In this document: positions 14,066 to 22,720 of the stretch, piece by piece
Numbering within the stretch: the stretch's first letter is position 1
Layout of the letters: every line of letters begins with the position of its first letter
Source: an uncultured Actinomycetes bacterium
GTDB lineage: Bacteria; Actinomycetota; Actinomycetes; Nanopelagicales; Nanopelagicaceae
DNA: 32,674 nucleotides
Assembly: GCA_903854185.1 (NCBI GenBank)
Contig: CAINVP010000023.1
Location: 1-32,674, forward strand
Reading direction: 5' to 3'
Translations under genes and position numbers: made by a program
The notes under the pieces: model-generated
What the model was told of the DNA's origin: nothing
Database searches by the model: none
The model's input: only the letters and a program-made list of their open reading frames with translations

Positions 14066-14074
14066 ATCTGAACA
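14062..14074 (+). promoter_or_regulatory. Leaderless promoter -10 for ugd
   Basis: TATCAT (14062-14067), seven bases (CTGAACA), then the ugd ATG. No Shine-Dalgarno. Confidence 0.55.
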
Positions 14075-15388
14075 ATGGCTCTGAAACTCTCTGTTATTGG
14101 CACCGGGTATCTCGGTGCTACGCATGCTGCCTGCATGGCAAGTCTCGGCTTCGACGTAGTTGGCATCGATGTTGATGAATCAAAAATTTCACAGCTCAAG
14201 CTGGGGAAGGTGCCCTTCTTCGAGCCTGAATTAGAGCCACTTCTCGCCGAACAGATTGCTAGCGGTCGACTTACCTTTACAACGGATTTCTCCGCTATTG
14301 CTGATTGCGATGTCCACTTTATCTGCGTGGGAACTCCGCAGATGAAAGATGGTCTTGCTGCGGATATTAGTTATGTGAATGCCTCGTTGGATGCAGTTGC
14401 AAAGATTGTTAAATCCGGAGCCCTCGTTGTTGGAAAATCAACTGTGCCAGTGGGAACCGCGATGCGACTTCGAGAAAAGTTGCTATCGATAAATCCTGCA
14501 GCTGACCTTGCCTGGAACCCTGAGTTCTTGCGCGAAGGCTTCGCAGTTGAAGACACACTGCATCCATCCCGCTTAGTCGTGGGTGTGATGAGCGATAGCG
14601 CAGAGAATATTCTTAAGGAAGTCTATGCAGCGAACCTGGCTGAAGGAACTCCTTGGGTTCGTTCTGATCTTCCTACGGCAGAACTTGTAAAGGTTGCCGC
14701 GAACTCTTTCCTTGCAACGAAAATCTCCTTTATCAATGCCATGGCTGAGATTTGCGATGCTAGCGGTGCAGATGTAACGGTCCTAGCACAGGCGATTGGT
14801 TATGACCCACGCATCGGTAATAAGTTCTTACAAGCTGGTATTGGCTTCGGCGGCGGTTGCTTACCAAAAGATATTCGCGCATTCATGGCCCGCGCGGGCG
14901 AGCTCGGTGCAACCGAGTCATTAGAGTTCTTGCGCGAAATTGATTCAATCAACAATCGCTCACGGAATAAAGTTGTTGAGATGGCGAAGCGAGAGCTTGG
15001 CGGCTCCTGTGAGGGCAAACGCGTTGCCGTACTCGGTGCTGCATTTAAGCCTAATAGCGATGATATTCGTGACTCCCCGGCGCTTTACATCGCATCCCAA
15101 CTCAAGGTCGCTGGTGCAGACGTTGTTGTACATGATCCCAAGGCGATCGAGAATTCAAAGAAGAAGTACCCAGAACTCTCATATGTAGATAGCGTCGATG
15201 AACTCCTTGCTGGTGCTGATCTCGTTCTCCACCTCACTGAGTGGAAGCAGTACCGAGAGATTGATCCCGTTCATGCGAAATCCCTTGCACATGGTGCGAT
15301 TATTATCGATGGCCGCAACGCGCTCGATATGAACGCGTGGTCTAGCGCCGGCTGGCGCATTCACGCCGTAGGTAGGACTTCCCGCTAA
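14075..15388 (+). CDS. ugd: UDP-glucose 6-dehydrogenase
   Basis: Cytoplasmic NAD-dependent enzyme making UDP-glucuronate from UDP-glucose in two oxidations, a precursor of acidic envelope polysaccharides. The Rossmann motif is GTGYLGATHAACMASLGF (about 8-25). The catalytic cysteine is in GIGFGGGCLPKDIRAF (about Cys262). Other family landmarks are CVGTP, NPEFLREGFA and the C-terminal UDP-binding domain (VAVLGAAFKPNSDDIRDSPA). The 437-residue length is typical. Transcription is leaderless and divergent from a glycosyltransferase gene. Its stop codon abuts the stop of convergent purE with no spacer. Confidence 0.96.
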   Translation: MALKLSVIGTGYLGATHAACMASLGFDVVGIDVDESKISQLKLGKVPFFEPELEPLLAEQIASGRLTFTTDFSAIADCDVHFICVGTPQMKDGLAADISYVNASLDAVAKIVKSGALVVGKSTVPVGTAMRLREKLLSINPAADLAWNPEFLREGFAVEDTLHPSRLVVGVMSDSAENILKEVYAANLAEGTPWVRSDLPTAELVKVAANSFLATKISFINAMAEICDASGADVTVLAQAIGYDPRIGNKFLQAGIGFGGGCLPKDIRAFMARAGELGATESLEFLREIDSINNRSRNKVVEMAKRELGGSCEGKRVAVLGAAFKPNSDDIRDSPALYIASQLKVAGADVVVHDPKAIENSKKKYPELSYVDSVDELLAGADLVLHLTEWKQYREIDPVHAKSLAHGAIIIDGRNALDMNAWSSAGWRIHAVGRTSR

Positions 15389-15898
15389 TTAAAAGCCGGT
15401 GCGCTTTCCACGGGAGGCGTTGAGGTTTCTCGCCTTCTCTAAGGATTCAACTCGGGCCTTCTCCATAAGACCGGCAACTTTCACACTTACTGCCGCATCT
15501 GAAGTTGCGAGAATTCGCGCTGCAAGTAGACCTGCATTCTTCGCATTACCAATACCCACTGTTGCTACGGGAATTCCTGCAGGCATTTGAACGATAGAGA
15601 GTAGCGAGTCCATGCCATCGAGATATTTGAGCGGTACTGGGACGCCAATCACAGGCAGGGTCGTCCCTGATGCAATCATCCCTGGCAAGTGTGCCGCTCC
15701 CCCTGCGCCAGCGATAATCACTTTAATACCTGAGCTCACCGCGCTATGGGCGAAGTTCAACATCTCATCCGGTGTGCGGTGAGCGCTCACTACATCGACG
15801 AGGTACTCGATACCGCATTCATCAAGAACATTTGCCGCCTCTTGCATAATTGGCCAATCAGAATCTGAACCCATGACAATCGCGACTGTCTTACTCAT
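15389..15898 (-). CDS. purE: N5-carboxyaminoimidazole ribonucleotide mutase
   Basis: Class I PurE, converting N5-CAIR to CAIR in purine biosynthesis, the step after PurK. Signatures are [15 protein letters not shown] near the N-terminus, the SAHRTPD loop with the catalytic histidine, and [12 protein letters not shown]. The ATG at 15898 overlaps the purK stop by eight bases (ATGAGTAA) and has GGAG six bases upstream. An in-frame GTG four codons earlier is rejected because that ribosome-binding site would lie inside it. That gives 169 residues, near the usual 160-175. Confidence 0.96.
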   Translation of the reverse strand: MSKTVAIVMGSDSDWPIMQEAANVLDECGIEYLVDVVSAHRTPDEMLNFAHSAVSSGIKVIIAGAGGAAHLPGMIASGTTLPVIGVPVPLKYLDGMDSLLSIVQMPAGIPVATVGIGNAKNAGLLAARILATSDAAVSVKVAGLMEKARVESLEKARNLNASRGKRTGF

Positions 15899-17006
15899 CG
15901 ATAGCTCCACTCATGTAGTCAACGGCATGAGCAACTTCGCTCTGCAAGAATTCTAAGTCATCACCAATCAAAGTGATATGGCCAATCTTTCTTCCGGGCC
16001 GCACTTCTTTCCGGTATTGGTGAAAATTGAGCGCGGGAGTGCGTGCCATGAGGTGAAGATAAGGCCGGTACATATCGGTTTTCTCACCACCGAGCAGATT
16101 TCCCATGACTGCCCACTCTGCATTTAAAGCCGTACTTCCAAGAGGCAGATCAAGAATCGCTCTTAGGTGCTGTTCAAATTGCGAGGTCTGCGAGCCTTCA
16201 ATCGTCCAGTGTCCAGAGTTATGTGAGCGCATCGCCAGTTCATTAACTATGAGTTCGCCGTCGACCTCGAAGAGCTCGACCGCCATTACACCGACCAACT
16301 TGACGCCATCTGCAATCTTTAGCGCAATCTCACTGGCGCGGACCGCTTGCGCATCCGAGATTCCTGGAATAGGTGTCACCGTCATTGTGCAGATGCCATC
16401 ACTCTGAACAGTGAGCGTAGGTGCCCATGTTGCCGCCTGCCCGTGTGGAGAACGGGCGACCATGATGGCGAGTTCACGAGTGAAGGGTAACTTCTCTTCA
16501 ATTAAAAGCGGTGCCCCAACTTTGCCACGTACCTCTCTCAACTCCTCCATCGAGTTCACAACAAAGACGCCACGTCCGTCATACCCACCCGAGGCGCTCT
16601 TTGCGATTAATGGGAATGACAATTCAGGAGTATGTGAATCAAAGATCTCCCAAGCAGGATTACGAATACTGAGTTCATCCATCTTTCTTCGCATCTCAAT
16701 TTTATCTTGCGAGTAAATGAAGGTCTCTGACCGTGGATAGACCTTCACCCCTGCGCTCTCGAGTGCTCGAATCACCGATTGCGGGACTAACTCGTGCTCG
16801 AACGTTACGACATCGCATGCCTTTGCAAAAGCAATCAGCTCTTCGCTCTTGGTGTAATCACCAACAATATGAGATGAAATTTGGGCGGCACTCTCAGAGG
16901 GTGCGCCTGCGAAAAGTTTGAGATTAATTCCAAGAGCAGTCGCAGGGGCGATTGTCATACGAGCCAATTGGCCAGCGCCGATGATTCCTACCGTGGGAAA
17001 GCTCAC
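15891..17006 (-). CDS. purK: N5-carboxyaminoimidazole ribonucleotide synthase
   Basis: An ATP-grasp enzyme that carboxylates AIR with bicarbonate and ATP. The N-terminal segment [13 protein letters not shown], the central [13 protein letters not shown] and [13 protein letters not shown], and the C-terminal [16 protein letters not shown] (NE-RxHNSGH motif) identify PurK. 371 residues, normal length. The GTG start at 17006 has TAAACT six bases upstream and no Shine-Dalgarno; that hexamer begins with the stop codon of birA. It is coupled to purE downstream. Confidence 0.95.
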   Translation of the reverse strand: MSFPTVGIIGAGQLARMTIAPATALGINLKLFAGAPSESAAQISSHIVGDYTKSEELIAFAKACDVVTFEHELVPQSVIRALESAGVKVYPRSETFIYSQDKIEMRRKMDELSIRNPAWEIFDSHTPELSFPLIAKSASGGYDGRGVFVVNSMEELREVRGKVGAPLLIEEKLPFTRELAIMVARSPHGQAATWAPTLTVQSDGICTMTVTPIPGISDAQAVRASEIALKIADGVKLVGVMAVELFEVDGELIVNELAMRSHNSGHWTIEGSQTSQFEQHLRAILDLPLGSTALNAEWAVMGNLLGGEKTDMYRPYLHLMARTPALNFHQYRKEVRPGRKIGHITLIGDDLEFLQSEVAHAVDYMSGAIDE

Positions 17007-17018
17007 TCTGGAAGTTTA
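17007..17018 (-). promoter_or_regulatory. Leaderless promoter -10 for purK, sharing the birA stop codon
   Basis: Minus-strand TAAACT (17018 to 17013), six bases (TCCAGA), then GTG. The first three bases are the TAA ending birA. Confidence 0.5.
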
Positions 17019-17750
17019 CTTGAGATGAGTTATATCCCCGACGCTCACGGTTTGGCCGGAGTCCAGGATCAGCTCGCCCCGAGATGAGACTGATTGCGCC
17101 CTGCCCTCCCAGACCTCACCTGACGGCAGGAGTGCGCGGACTTTGGAGCCAATCGTCGATGAGCGGCGAGAGTACTCCGCGGTGAAATCTACTCCTGACT
17201 CCCATAGTTCGAGCTCCTTCTTAATCTGAGAGAGAAGAGCTACCAGTAAATCGTTTCGATCGGGGGCGTTGCCGGTTGCGATAAGGAGAGAGGAGGCCGT
17301 CGCTACTGGCAGTTCGTTCTGCTGCATCGCAACGTTAATTCCAATTCCTACAATCACACCATCTGCGGCAAATTCACAGAGGGTGCCTGAAATCTTTCCG
17401 GTTGCATGCAAGATGTCATTAGGCCACTTTGTTGAGAACTCATCTCCAAGGAGTTGGGCGATAGAACTACCGACAATCAATGCGGTTGCTCCCCACACAT
17501 CACGAGATCTCTTTGGTTCGTAATAGAAAGAGAGAAGTAGCGATGAAGATTTAGGTGCAATAAAAGTTCGATCGAGTCGACCTCGTCCTGCACTTTGAAA
17601 TTCTGCGAGCGCCACATCGCCTGTGCGCAGGTCAGCGCCACGTTGTGCAAGATAACTTTGCGTTGAATCAATTTCATCAAAGAGTTTTACTCGCCAGTAG
17701 GTATCTACTAGCGCGTAATTGATTTTTTCCTCGTTCAACAGCGGAATCAA
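17016..17750 (-). CDS. birA: Biotin--[acetyl-CoA-carboxylase] ligase
   Basis: Activates biotin to biotinyl-AMP and attaches it to the BCCP lysine. The catalytic domain contains EIDSTQSYL, QSAGRGRLDRTF (biotin-binding GRGR loop), TKWPNDI, and GKISGTLCE, and a C-terminal SH3-like domain (SKVRALLPSGEVWEG). There is no N-terminal winged helix, so it is a group I enzyme without repressor function. The TTG start at 17750 is supported by GAGGTGAG shortly upstream. It is divergent from the accD-accE-maf-accA3 operon that encodes its likely substrate. 244 residues, usual for this class. Confidence 0.93.
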   Translation of the reverse strand: MIPLLNEEKINYALVDTYWRVKLFDEIDSTQSYLAQRGADLRTGDVALAEFQSAGRGRLDRTFIAPKSSSLLLSFYYEPKRSRDVWGATALIVGSSIAQLLGDEFSTKWPNDILHATGKISGTLCEFAADGVIVGIGINVAMQQNELPVATASSLLIATGNAPDRNDLLVALLSQIKKELELWESGVDFTAEYSRRSSTIGSKVRALLPSGEVWEGRAQSVSSRGELILDSGQTVSVGDITHLK

Positions 17751-17755
17751 GCTAT

Positions 17756-17763
17756 CTCACCTC
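17756..17763 (-). promoter_or_regulatory. Ribosome-binding site deciding the TTG start of birA
   Basis: Minus-strand GAGGTGAG lies about five bases before TTG at 17750, matching anti-Shine-Dalgarno well. No better start exists close downstream. Confidence 0.55.
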
Positions 17764-17805
17764 TTAATTAGCGCATTTGGCTAGCAGTATTAGCGTAGAG
17801 GCTAG

Positions 17806-17818
17806 TACCGTAATCCCC
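17806..17818 (+). promoter_or_regulatory. Leaderless promoter -10 for the acc operon
   Basis: TACCGT (17806-17811), seven bases (AATCCCC), then GTG at 17819. It argues for that GTG over the in-frame TTG at 17777. Confidence 0.4.
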
Positions 17819-19381
17819 GTGACTGACGATACTTCAACGACATCCGGAAAGATCAGCGACCTCAAGCGTCGTAATGATCTTGCACTTAACTCTGCAAAGC
17901 CTGAAGCGCTTGAAAAGCGAAGAGCTGCTGGCAAGAAGACTGCACGCGAGCGCATCAACCAGCTCGTGGATGAGGGATCGTTCGTTGAGTTTGATGCATT
18001 TGTAACCCATCACTCCACCGCCTTCGGCATGGATAAATCCCATCCGTATGGCGATGGCGTCGTTACAGGTTATGCAACGGTCGATGGCCGCACCATTGCT
18101 ATCTACTCCCAAGATTTTCTCGTTCTAGGCGGCAGCCTGGGCGAGGCGATGGGAAAGAAGATTGTAAAAGTTATGGACTTCGCACTTAAGAGCGGAATCC
18201 CACTCGTTGGTCTCAATGACTCAGGCGGAGCCCGTATCCAAGAGGGCGTCGCATCTTTAAGCCAGTATGGCGAAATCTTTAAGCGAAATGTCCGCTCATC
18301 TGGCGTTATCCCCCAGATCTCGGTCATCCTCGGACCATGCGCCGGTGGCGCTGTCTATTCACCGGCAATCACCGACTTCACCATTATGGTGAATGAGACC
18401 TCAAATATGTTTATCACTGGGCCAGATGTCATCAAGGCAGTGACCGGTGAAGAAGTTGCCATGGAAGATCTTGGTGGCGCATTTACCCACAGCTCGAAGA
18501 CCGGAAACTCCCACTACCTCGCCGAGAATGAAGATGACGCCCTAGATTATGTAAAAGCGCTTCTCTCCTTTTTGCCATCCAATAATTTGGATGACGCCCC
18601 AGTATTTGCGCCAACAGAATCCATGGATATCGCACCATCTGATCGCGCACTTGATTCATTAATTCCAGATAATCCAAATAAGCCGTATGACATGCGCGTT
18701 GTCGTGGAGGCGCTCCTTGATGAAGCCGACTTCCTAGAAGTTCATGCCCTCTTTGCCCCGAATATCTTGGTTGGGTTCGGACGAATCGATGGCCGTTCTG
18801 TTGGAATCATTGCAAATCAGCCGCAACAATTTGCCGGCACACTTGATATTGATGCCAGCGAGAAGGCGGCGCGCTTTGTTCGCCTCTGCGATTCATTCGG
18901 TATCCCAGTCGTCACCCTCGTCGATGTCCCTGGCTTCCTTCCAGGAACCGAGCAGGAGTGGGATGGCATCATCCGTCGCGGCGCAAAGCTCATTTATGCA
19001 TATGGCGAAGCCTCTGTGCCACTTGTTACTGTCATTACGCGCAAGGCTTATGGTGGCGCATATATCGTGATGGGCTCAAAACATCTTGGTGCGGATATCA
19101 ATTTGGCATGGCCAACGGCTCAGATTGCGGTCATGGGTGCACAAGGCGCAGTTAATATCCTTCATCGTAAGGAGATTGCGGCGGATGCAGCAAGTGCTCC
19201 GAAGTTGCTAGCAGAGTATGAGGAGACCCTCCTTAATCCTTACATCGCTGCCGATCGCGGATTTATCGATGCAGTGATTGAGCCACATCAAACTCGTAAG
19301 CAGATTACTCAAGCGCTCACTGCGCTCCGAAACAAGAGAGTTGATCTACCAACTCGGAAGCACGGAAATATCCCTCTCTAA
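17819..19381 (+). CDS. accD: Acyl-CoA carboxylase beta subunit (carboxyltransferase)
   Basis: A biotin-dependent carboxyltransferase (acetyl-/propionyl-CoA type) moving carboxyl from biotin to acyl-CoA. It has two crotonase-like halves. The oxyanion-hole glycines are in GGARIQEGV and [12 protein letters not shown] in the N-half, and in [11 protein letters not shown] and [13 protein letters not shown] in the C-half. The GTG at 17819 gives 520 residues, fitting actinobacterial PccB/AccD5 lengths; a TTG at 17777 would add 14 non-conserved residues. It overlaps accE by one base (TAATG). Whether it favours acetyl- or propionyl-CoA cannot be decided by eye. Confidence 0.95.
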   Translation: MTDDTSTTSGKISDLKRRNDLALNSAKPEALEKRRAAGKKTARERINQLVDEGSFVEFDAFVTHHSTAFGMDKSHPYGDGVVTGYATVDGRTIAIYSQDFLVLGGSLGEAMGKKIVKVMDFALKSGIPLVGLNDSGGARIQEGVASLSQYGEIFKRNVRSSGVIPQISVILGPCAGGAVYSPAITDFTIMVNETSNMFITGPDVIKAVTGEEVAMEDLGGAFTHSSKTGNSHYLAENEDDALDYVKALLSFLPSNNLDDAPVFAPTESMDIAPSDRALDSLIPDNPNKPYDMRVVVEALLDEADFLEVHALFAPNILVGFGRIDGRSVGIIANQPQQFAGTLDIDASEKAARFVRLCDSFGIPVVTLVDVPGFLPGTEQEWDGIIRRGAKLIYAYGEASVPLVTVITRKAYGGAYIVMGSKHLGADINLAWPTAQIAVMGAQGAVNILHRKEIAADAASAPKLLAEYEETLLNPYIAADRGFIDAVIEPHQTRKQITQALTALRNKRVDLPTRKHGNIPL

Positions 19382-19566
19382 TGAGCCCACAGAAGAAGTT
19401 CACCATCGTCAGCGGCACTCCTACCGACTCTGAGTTGCGTGCCCTTGAGCGCGCTTTAGAAGAGTTGGAGAAGAGCGCAAACCCACCTAAGGCTTACCGC
19501 TCGTCATGGGCTCGACTCAAGATTGCCAGCTCACTTCCACGTGACTGGGGTACCACTGCCTCATGA
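19381..19566 (+). CDS. accE: Acyl-CoA carboxylase epsilon subunit
   Basis: A 61-residue protein with the small actinobacterial epsilon-subunit pattern: FTIVSGTPTDSELRALERAL near the N-terminus and a basic/aromatic C-terminus (SSWARLKIASSLP, DWG). In mycobacteria and Streptomyces epsilon bridges and stimulates the alpha-beta complex. It sits exactly where expected, overlapping accD by one base upstream and maf by four (ATGA). It is a clear lineage marker for Actinobacteria. Confidence 0.92.
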   Translation: MSPQKKFTIVSGTPTDSELRALERALEELEKSANPPKAYRSSWARLKIASSLPRDWGTTAS

Positions 19567-20168
19567 GTAACTATCGAGTTATTCTCGCTTCGGCATCTCC
19601 TTCACGAAAGCGCCTCCTCGAATCTGTCGGAATTACGCCAGAAATCGTTGTCAGCGGAGTCGATGAGGAGGATCCAGATCTATTAGCGCTTGCGCCTCGT
19701 GAGATGGTGATTGCGCTCGCAATTCTGAAGGCACATACCGCGAAAGCCTTATTGGGCGATACCGATGGGGCGCTGATCATCGGATGCGATTCAACATTTG
19801 AATTTGCTGGCCAGAATCTAGGAAAGCCACTCACTGCGGAGAACGCCGTTGCTCGAGCAAAGGCCATGCACGGGAAGAGTGGATATCTTCACACCGGCCA
19901 TTGCGTTATCGATAGTAAAGGTGGCTTTGAAGTCAGCGACCTTTCCACATCGAAGGTTACCTTTGCTGACATGAGTGATGAAGAGATTGAAAACTATGTG
20001 GCAACGGGTGAGCCGCTCAACGTGGCTGGCGGATTCACACTCGATGGCCTAAGCGCACCATTTATCACCCATATTGATGGTGATCCATCCGGAATTATTG
20101 GCCTCTCCCTTCCTACGCTACGTAAAATTATTATTAATCTCGGCCTGAAATGGAGTGACCTCGTATGA
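19563..20168 (+). CDS. maf: Maf-family nucleotide pyrophosphatase
   Basis: A 201-residue house-cleaning pyrophosphatase for non-canonical or modified NTPs (m7GTP/dTTP/UTP classes). The N-terminal [18 protein letters not shown] is the Maf signature. Conserved acidic residues lie in DEEDP, and the GCDSTFEF segment holds the catalytic aspartate. The C-terminal [13 protein letters not shown] and [12 protein letters not shown] match the family. It overlaps accE and accA3 by four bases each, so it is translated in the carboxylase operon, an arrangement also common in other Actinobacteria. Substrate class not assigned. Confidence 0.94.
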   Translation: MSNYRVILASASPSRKRLLESVGITPEIVVSGVDEEDPDLLALAPREMVIALAILKAHTAKALLGDTDGALIIGCDSTFEFAGQNLGKPLTAENAVARAKAMHGKSGYLHTGHCVIDSKGGFEVSDLSTSKVTFADMSDEEIENYVATGEPLNVAGGFTLDGLSAPFITHIDGDPSGIIGLSLPTLRKIIINLGLKWSDLV

Positions 20169-21895
20169 GCAAGAAGATTGAAGCGGTCTTGATCGCAAAC
20201 CGAGGTGAGATTGCTGTGCGCGTCGCACGCGCCTGCCGAGATCATGGCATCAAGAGCATCGCTATCTACTCTGATGAGGATCGCAATCACCTCCATGTCG
20301 CAACCGCCGATGAGGCATACGCACTCAATGGTCTCTCGGCTGCAGAGAGCTACCTCGATCAAGGGAAGATTTTAGAAATTGCCAAAAAATCTGGTGCAGA
20401 TGCAGTACATCCTGGTTATGGCTTCTTATCTGAGAATGCAGATTTTGCAGAGAAAGTAATCGCCGCTGGCCTCACCTGGATTGGGCCTTCACCTGCTGCG
20501 ATTCGACTGCTCGGCGATAAAGTCTCTGCGCGAAAGATTGCCGCTGAAGTTGGAGCACCGCTCGTTGCAGGAACAATCGATCCCGTCGATGAGCCAGAAG
20601 AGATTATCGCCTTTGCGAAGGAGCATGGCCTGCCAGTTGCCATCAAGGCCGCACATGGTGGTGGCGGGCGTGGACTCAAAGTTGCCCGCACATTAGAAGA
20701 GATCCCTGAACTCTTCGCCTCTGCTGTGCGCGAAGCAATCACCGGTTTTGGACGCGGTGAATGCTTCGTCGAGAGGTACCTTGATCGCCCACGACACGTT
20801 GAAACACAAGTCTTAGTTGATTCACATGGCAATGCTGTCGTAGTTAGTACGCGCGACTGCTCACTTCAACGTCGCCACCAGAAACTCGTCGAAGAAGCGC
20901 CAGCCCCATTCCTTACCGAAGCTCAGCGCGAGGAGCTCTACCGCTCTAGTAAGGCAATCATGAAAGCTGCCGGTTATGTAGGTGCTGGAACATGTGAGTT
21001 CCTCATTGGCGTGGATGGAACCATCTCTTTTCTTGAAGTGAATACCCGACTTCAGGTCGAACATCCGGTCTCAGAAGAAGTGACCGGACTTGACCTTGTT
21101 CGCGAACAATTCAAAATTGCATCAGGTGAAGCGATCAACCCCGTTGATCCCATTATTCGTGGCCACAGCATTGAGTTCCGAATCAATGGTGAGGATCCAG
21201 GAAATAACTTCCTTCCTTCCCTCGGAACGATCACCAAGTGGGAGGTCCCATCTGGTCCCGGTGTGCGCATCGACGCGGGCTTCGACCATGGCCACACCAT
21301 CGGTTCTCACTTCGATTCCCTGCTAGCGAAGTTGATCATCACTGCAGCAACCCGAGAAGAGGCAATCGCGCGTGCAAAGCGTGCGCTCAAAGAGTTTGAT
21401 ATTGGCGGGCTCGCAACTGCTCTGCCATTCCATCGCGCCATCCTTAACGACCCAAAATTCACAGAGGATTTCAAGGTTTATACGAGCTACATTGAGAATG
21501 AATTCGTCAATGAGATCCCTGCTTTCTCATATAAGGCAGGTGTTGCTGCAACTAAGGCAGCTTCACAGAAGGTAACCGCCGAAGTGAATGGCCACCGCTT
21601 TGAGGTTATTGTTCATAGTGAAGAGCCGGTGCAGAAGCGTCACCGCATCAAGAGCAATATCCTGGCTAAGGCCACGGGAAATACTCTCGACAGCCCAATG
21701 CAGGGCACGGTCGTAAAGATTGTGAAGTCCAATGGTGACCGAGTGAAGCCTGGTGATCTCATCGTTGTTCTTGAGGCGATGAAGATGGAGCAACCACTTA
21801 TTGCACATAAAGAGGGCACCATCTCGAAGTTACATATCAGCGTTGGACAGACTGTCTCAAGTGGGCAGAACCTATGCGTAATTGAGGATAACTAG
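20165..21895 (+). CDS. accA3: Acyl-CoA carboxylase alpha subunit (biotin carboxylase + BCCP)
   Basis: A 576-residue fusion. The biotin carboxylase domain (1-450) has [35 protein letters not shown], the glycine-rich ATP loop [13 protein letters not shown], and [16 protein letters not shown] linker leads to the biotinyl carrier domain with [11 protein letters not shown], whose lysine (about 541) is biotinylated by BirA. It carboxylates biotin with ATP and bicarbonate for AccD. Its ATG overlaps the maf stop (ATGA). Length and order match mycobacterial AccA3. Confidence 0.96.
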   Translation: MSKKIEAVLIANRGEIAVRVARACRDHGIKSIAIYSDEDRNHLHVATADEAYALNGLSAAESYLDQGKILEIAKKSGADAVHPGYGFLSENADFAEKVIAAGLTWIGPSPAAIRLLGDKVSARKIAAEVGAPLVAGTIDPVDEPEEIIAFAKEHGLPVAIKAAHGGGGRGLKVARTLEEIPELFASAVREAITGFGRGECFVERYLDRPRHVETQVLVDSHGNAVVVSTRDCSLQRRHQKLVEEAPAPFLTEAQREELYRSSKAIMKAAGYVGAGTCEFLIGVDGTISFLEVNTRLQVEHPVSEEVTGLDLVREQFKIASGEAINPVDPIIRGHSIEFRINGEDPGNNFLPSLGTITKWEVPSGPGVRIDAGFDHGHTIGSHFDSLLAKLIITAATREEAIARAKRALKEFDIGGLATALPFHRAILNDPKFTEDFKVYTSYIENEFVNEIPAFSYKAGVAATKAASQKVTAEVNGHRFEVIVHSEEPVQKRHRIKSNILAKATGNTLDSPMQGTVVKIVKSNGDRVKPGDLIVVLEAMKMEQPLIAHKEGTISKLHISVGQTVSSGQNLCVIEDN

Positions 21896-21907
21896 TAAAT
21901 TGCTCGC
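21896..21907 (+). promoter_or_regulatory. Leaderless promoter -10 for the nucleoside phosphorylase gene
   Basis: TAAATT (21896-21901), six bases (GCTCGC), then ATG. The hexamer directly abuts the TAG stop of accA3. Confidence 0.5.
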
Positions 21908-22720
21908 ATGAGCGATAACGCGTTATATCTAGATCCACTCGGTACGGCTGAAAGTGCGGCGAAACGGCTAGCTGAAATCACTGGAAAGTCATCCCATCAG
22001 GTTGCACTTGTGATGGGAAGTGGGTGGATTGGCGCAGCAGATTACTTAGGAACTCCAACGCATGAATTTCCCGCGACAGATCTACCCGGCTTTCTAGCAC
22101 CCACTGTTGCCGGTCATGGCGGCGTGATTCGTTCTTACACACTCGAAGGTCTCAATCTTCTCGTCTTTCTTGGACGCACCCACCTATATGAAGGTAAGGG
22201 GATTGAACCTGTTGTGCATGGAGTGCGCACTGCTGTAAAGGCTGGATGTCGAGTTGTTGTATTAACAAATGCTTGTGGTGGAATTAATCGCGAGTACCAC
22301 GTAGGGCAACCAGTGATTATCAGAGATCACCTCTCCCTTACTGGCGTATCCCCACTTATCGGGGCTGATTTTGTAGACCTCACAGATTTGTATAGCAAGC
22401 GCATCAGAGAGTTGGTTAAGAGTGAAGATAATTCGTTGGTCGAGGGTGTTTATGCTCATTGGCGTGGTCCTGCTTATGAAACGCCTGCTGAGATTCATAT
22501 GATGCGAACCCTTGGCGCTGACTTAGTAGGAATGTCGACCGTTCCTGAGGCGGTCGCTGCCCATGCGCTAGGAGCTGAAGTTCTGGGCATCTCACTGGTT
22601 ACTAATGCTGCAGCCGGTGTTACGGGCGAGAAGTTGAGCCATGAAGAGGTGATGGCGGCTGGTAAAGCTGCTGCTGGGCGGATGGGAGAGTTGCTCTCTC
22701 GAGTCTTGGTGAAGCTATGA
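21908..22720 (+). CDS. punA: Purine nucleoside phosphorylase (trimeric class)
   Basis: Phosphorolysis of purine (deoxy)nucleosides to base plus (deoxy)ribose-1-phosphate. Signatures are VALVMGSGWIGAADYL, TNACGGINREYHVGQPVIIR, RGPAYETPAEIHM with the purine-binding glutamate, GMSTVPEAVAA, and SLVTNAAAG with the asparagine equivalent to Asn243 of human PNP. The Glu/Asn pair favours 6-oxopurines. 270 residues, normal. It overlaps the following phosphomutase gene by four bases (ATGA), which links release of ribose-1-phosphate to its isomerisation. Confidence 0.94.
   Translation: MSDNALYLDPLGTAESAAKRLAEITGKSSHQVALVMGSGWIGAADYLGTPTHEFPATDLPGFLAPTVAGHGGVIRSYTLEGLNLLVFLGRTHLYEGKGIEPVVHGVRTAVKAGCRVVVLTNACGGINREYHVGQPVIIRDHLSLTGVSPLIGADFVDLTDLYSKRIRELVKSEDNSLVEGVYAHWRGPAYETPAEIHMMRTLGADLVGMSTVPEAVAAHALGAEVLGISLVTNAAAGVTGEKLSHEEVMAAGKAAAGRMGELLSRVLVKL

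Noticed and set aside
17777-17818. TTG start extending accD by 14 residues
   Set aside because: The extra residues are not family-like, and TACCGT sits 7 bases before the GTG at 17819.
20416-20832. A 138-codon open frame opposite accA3
   Set aside because: Low-complexity Ser/Pro/Ala translation antisense to a conserved biotin carboxylase; no start signal.
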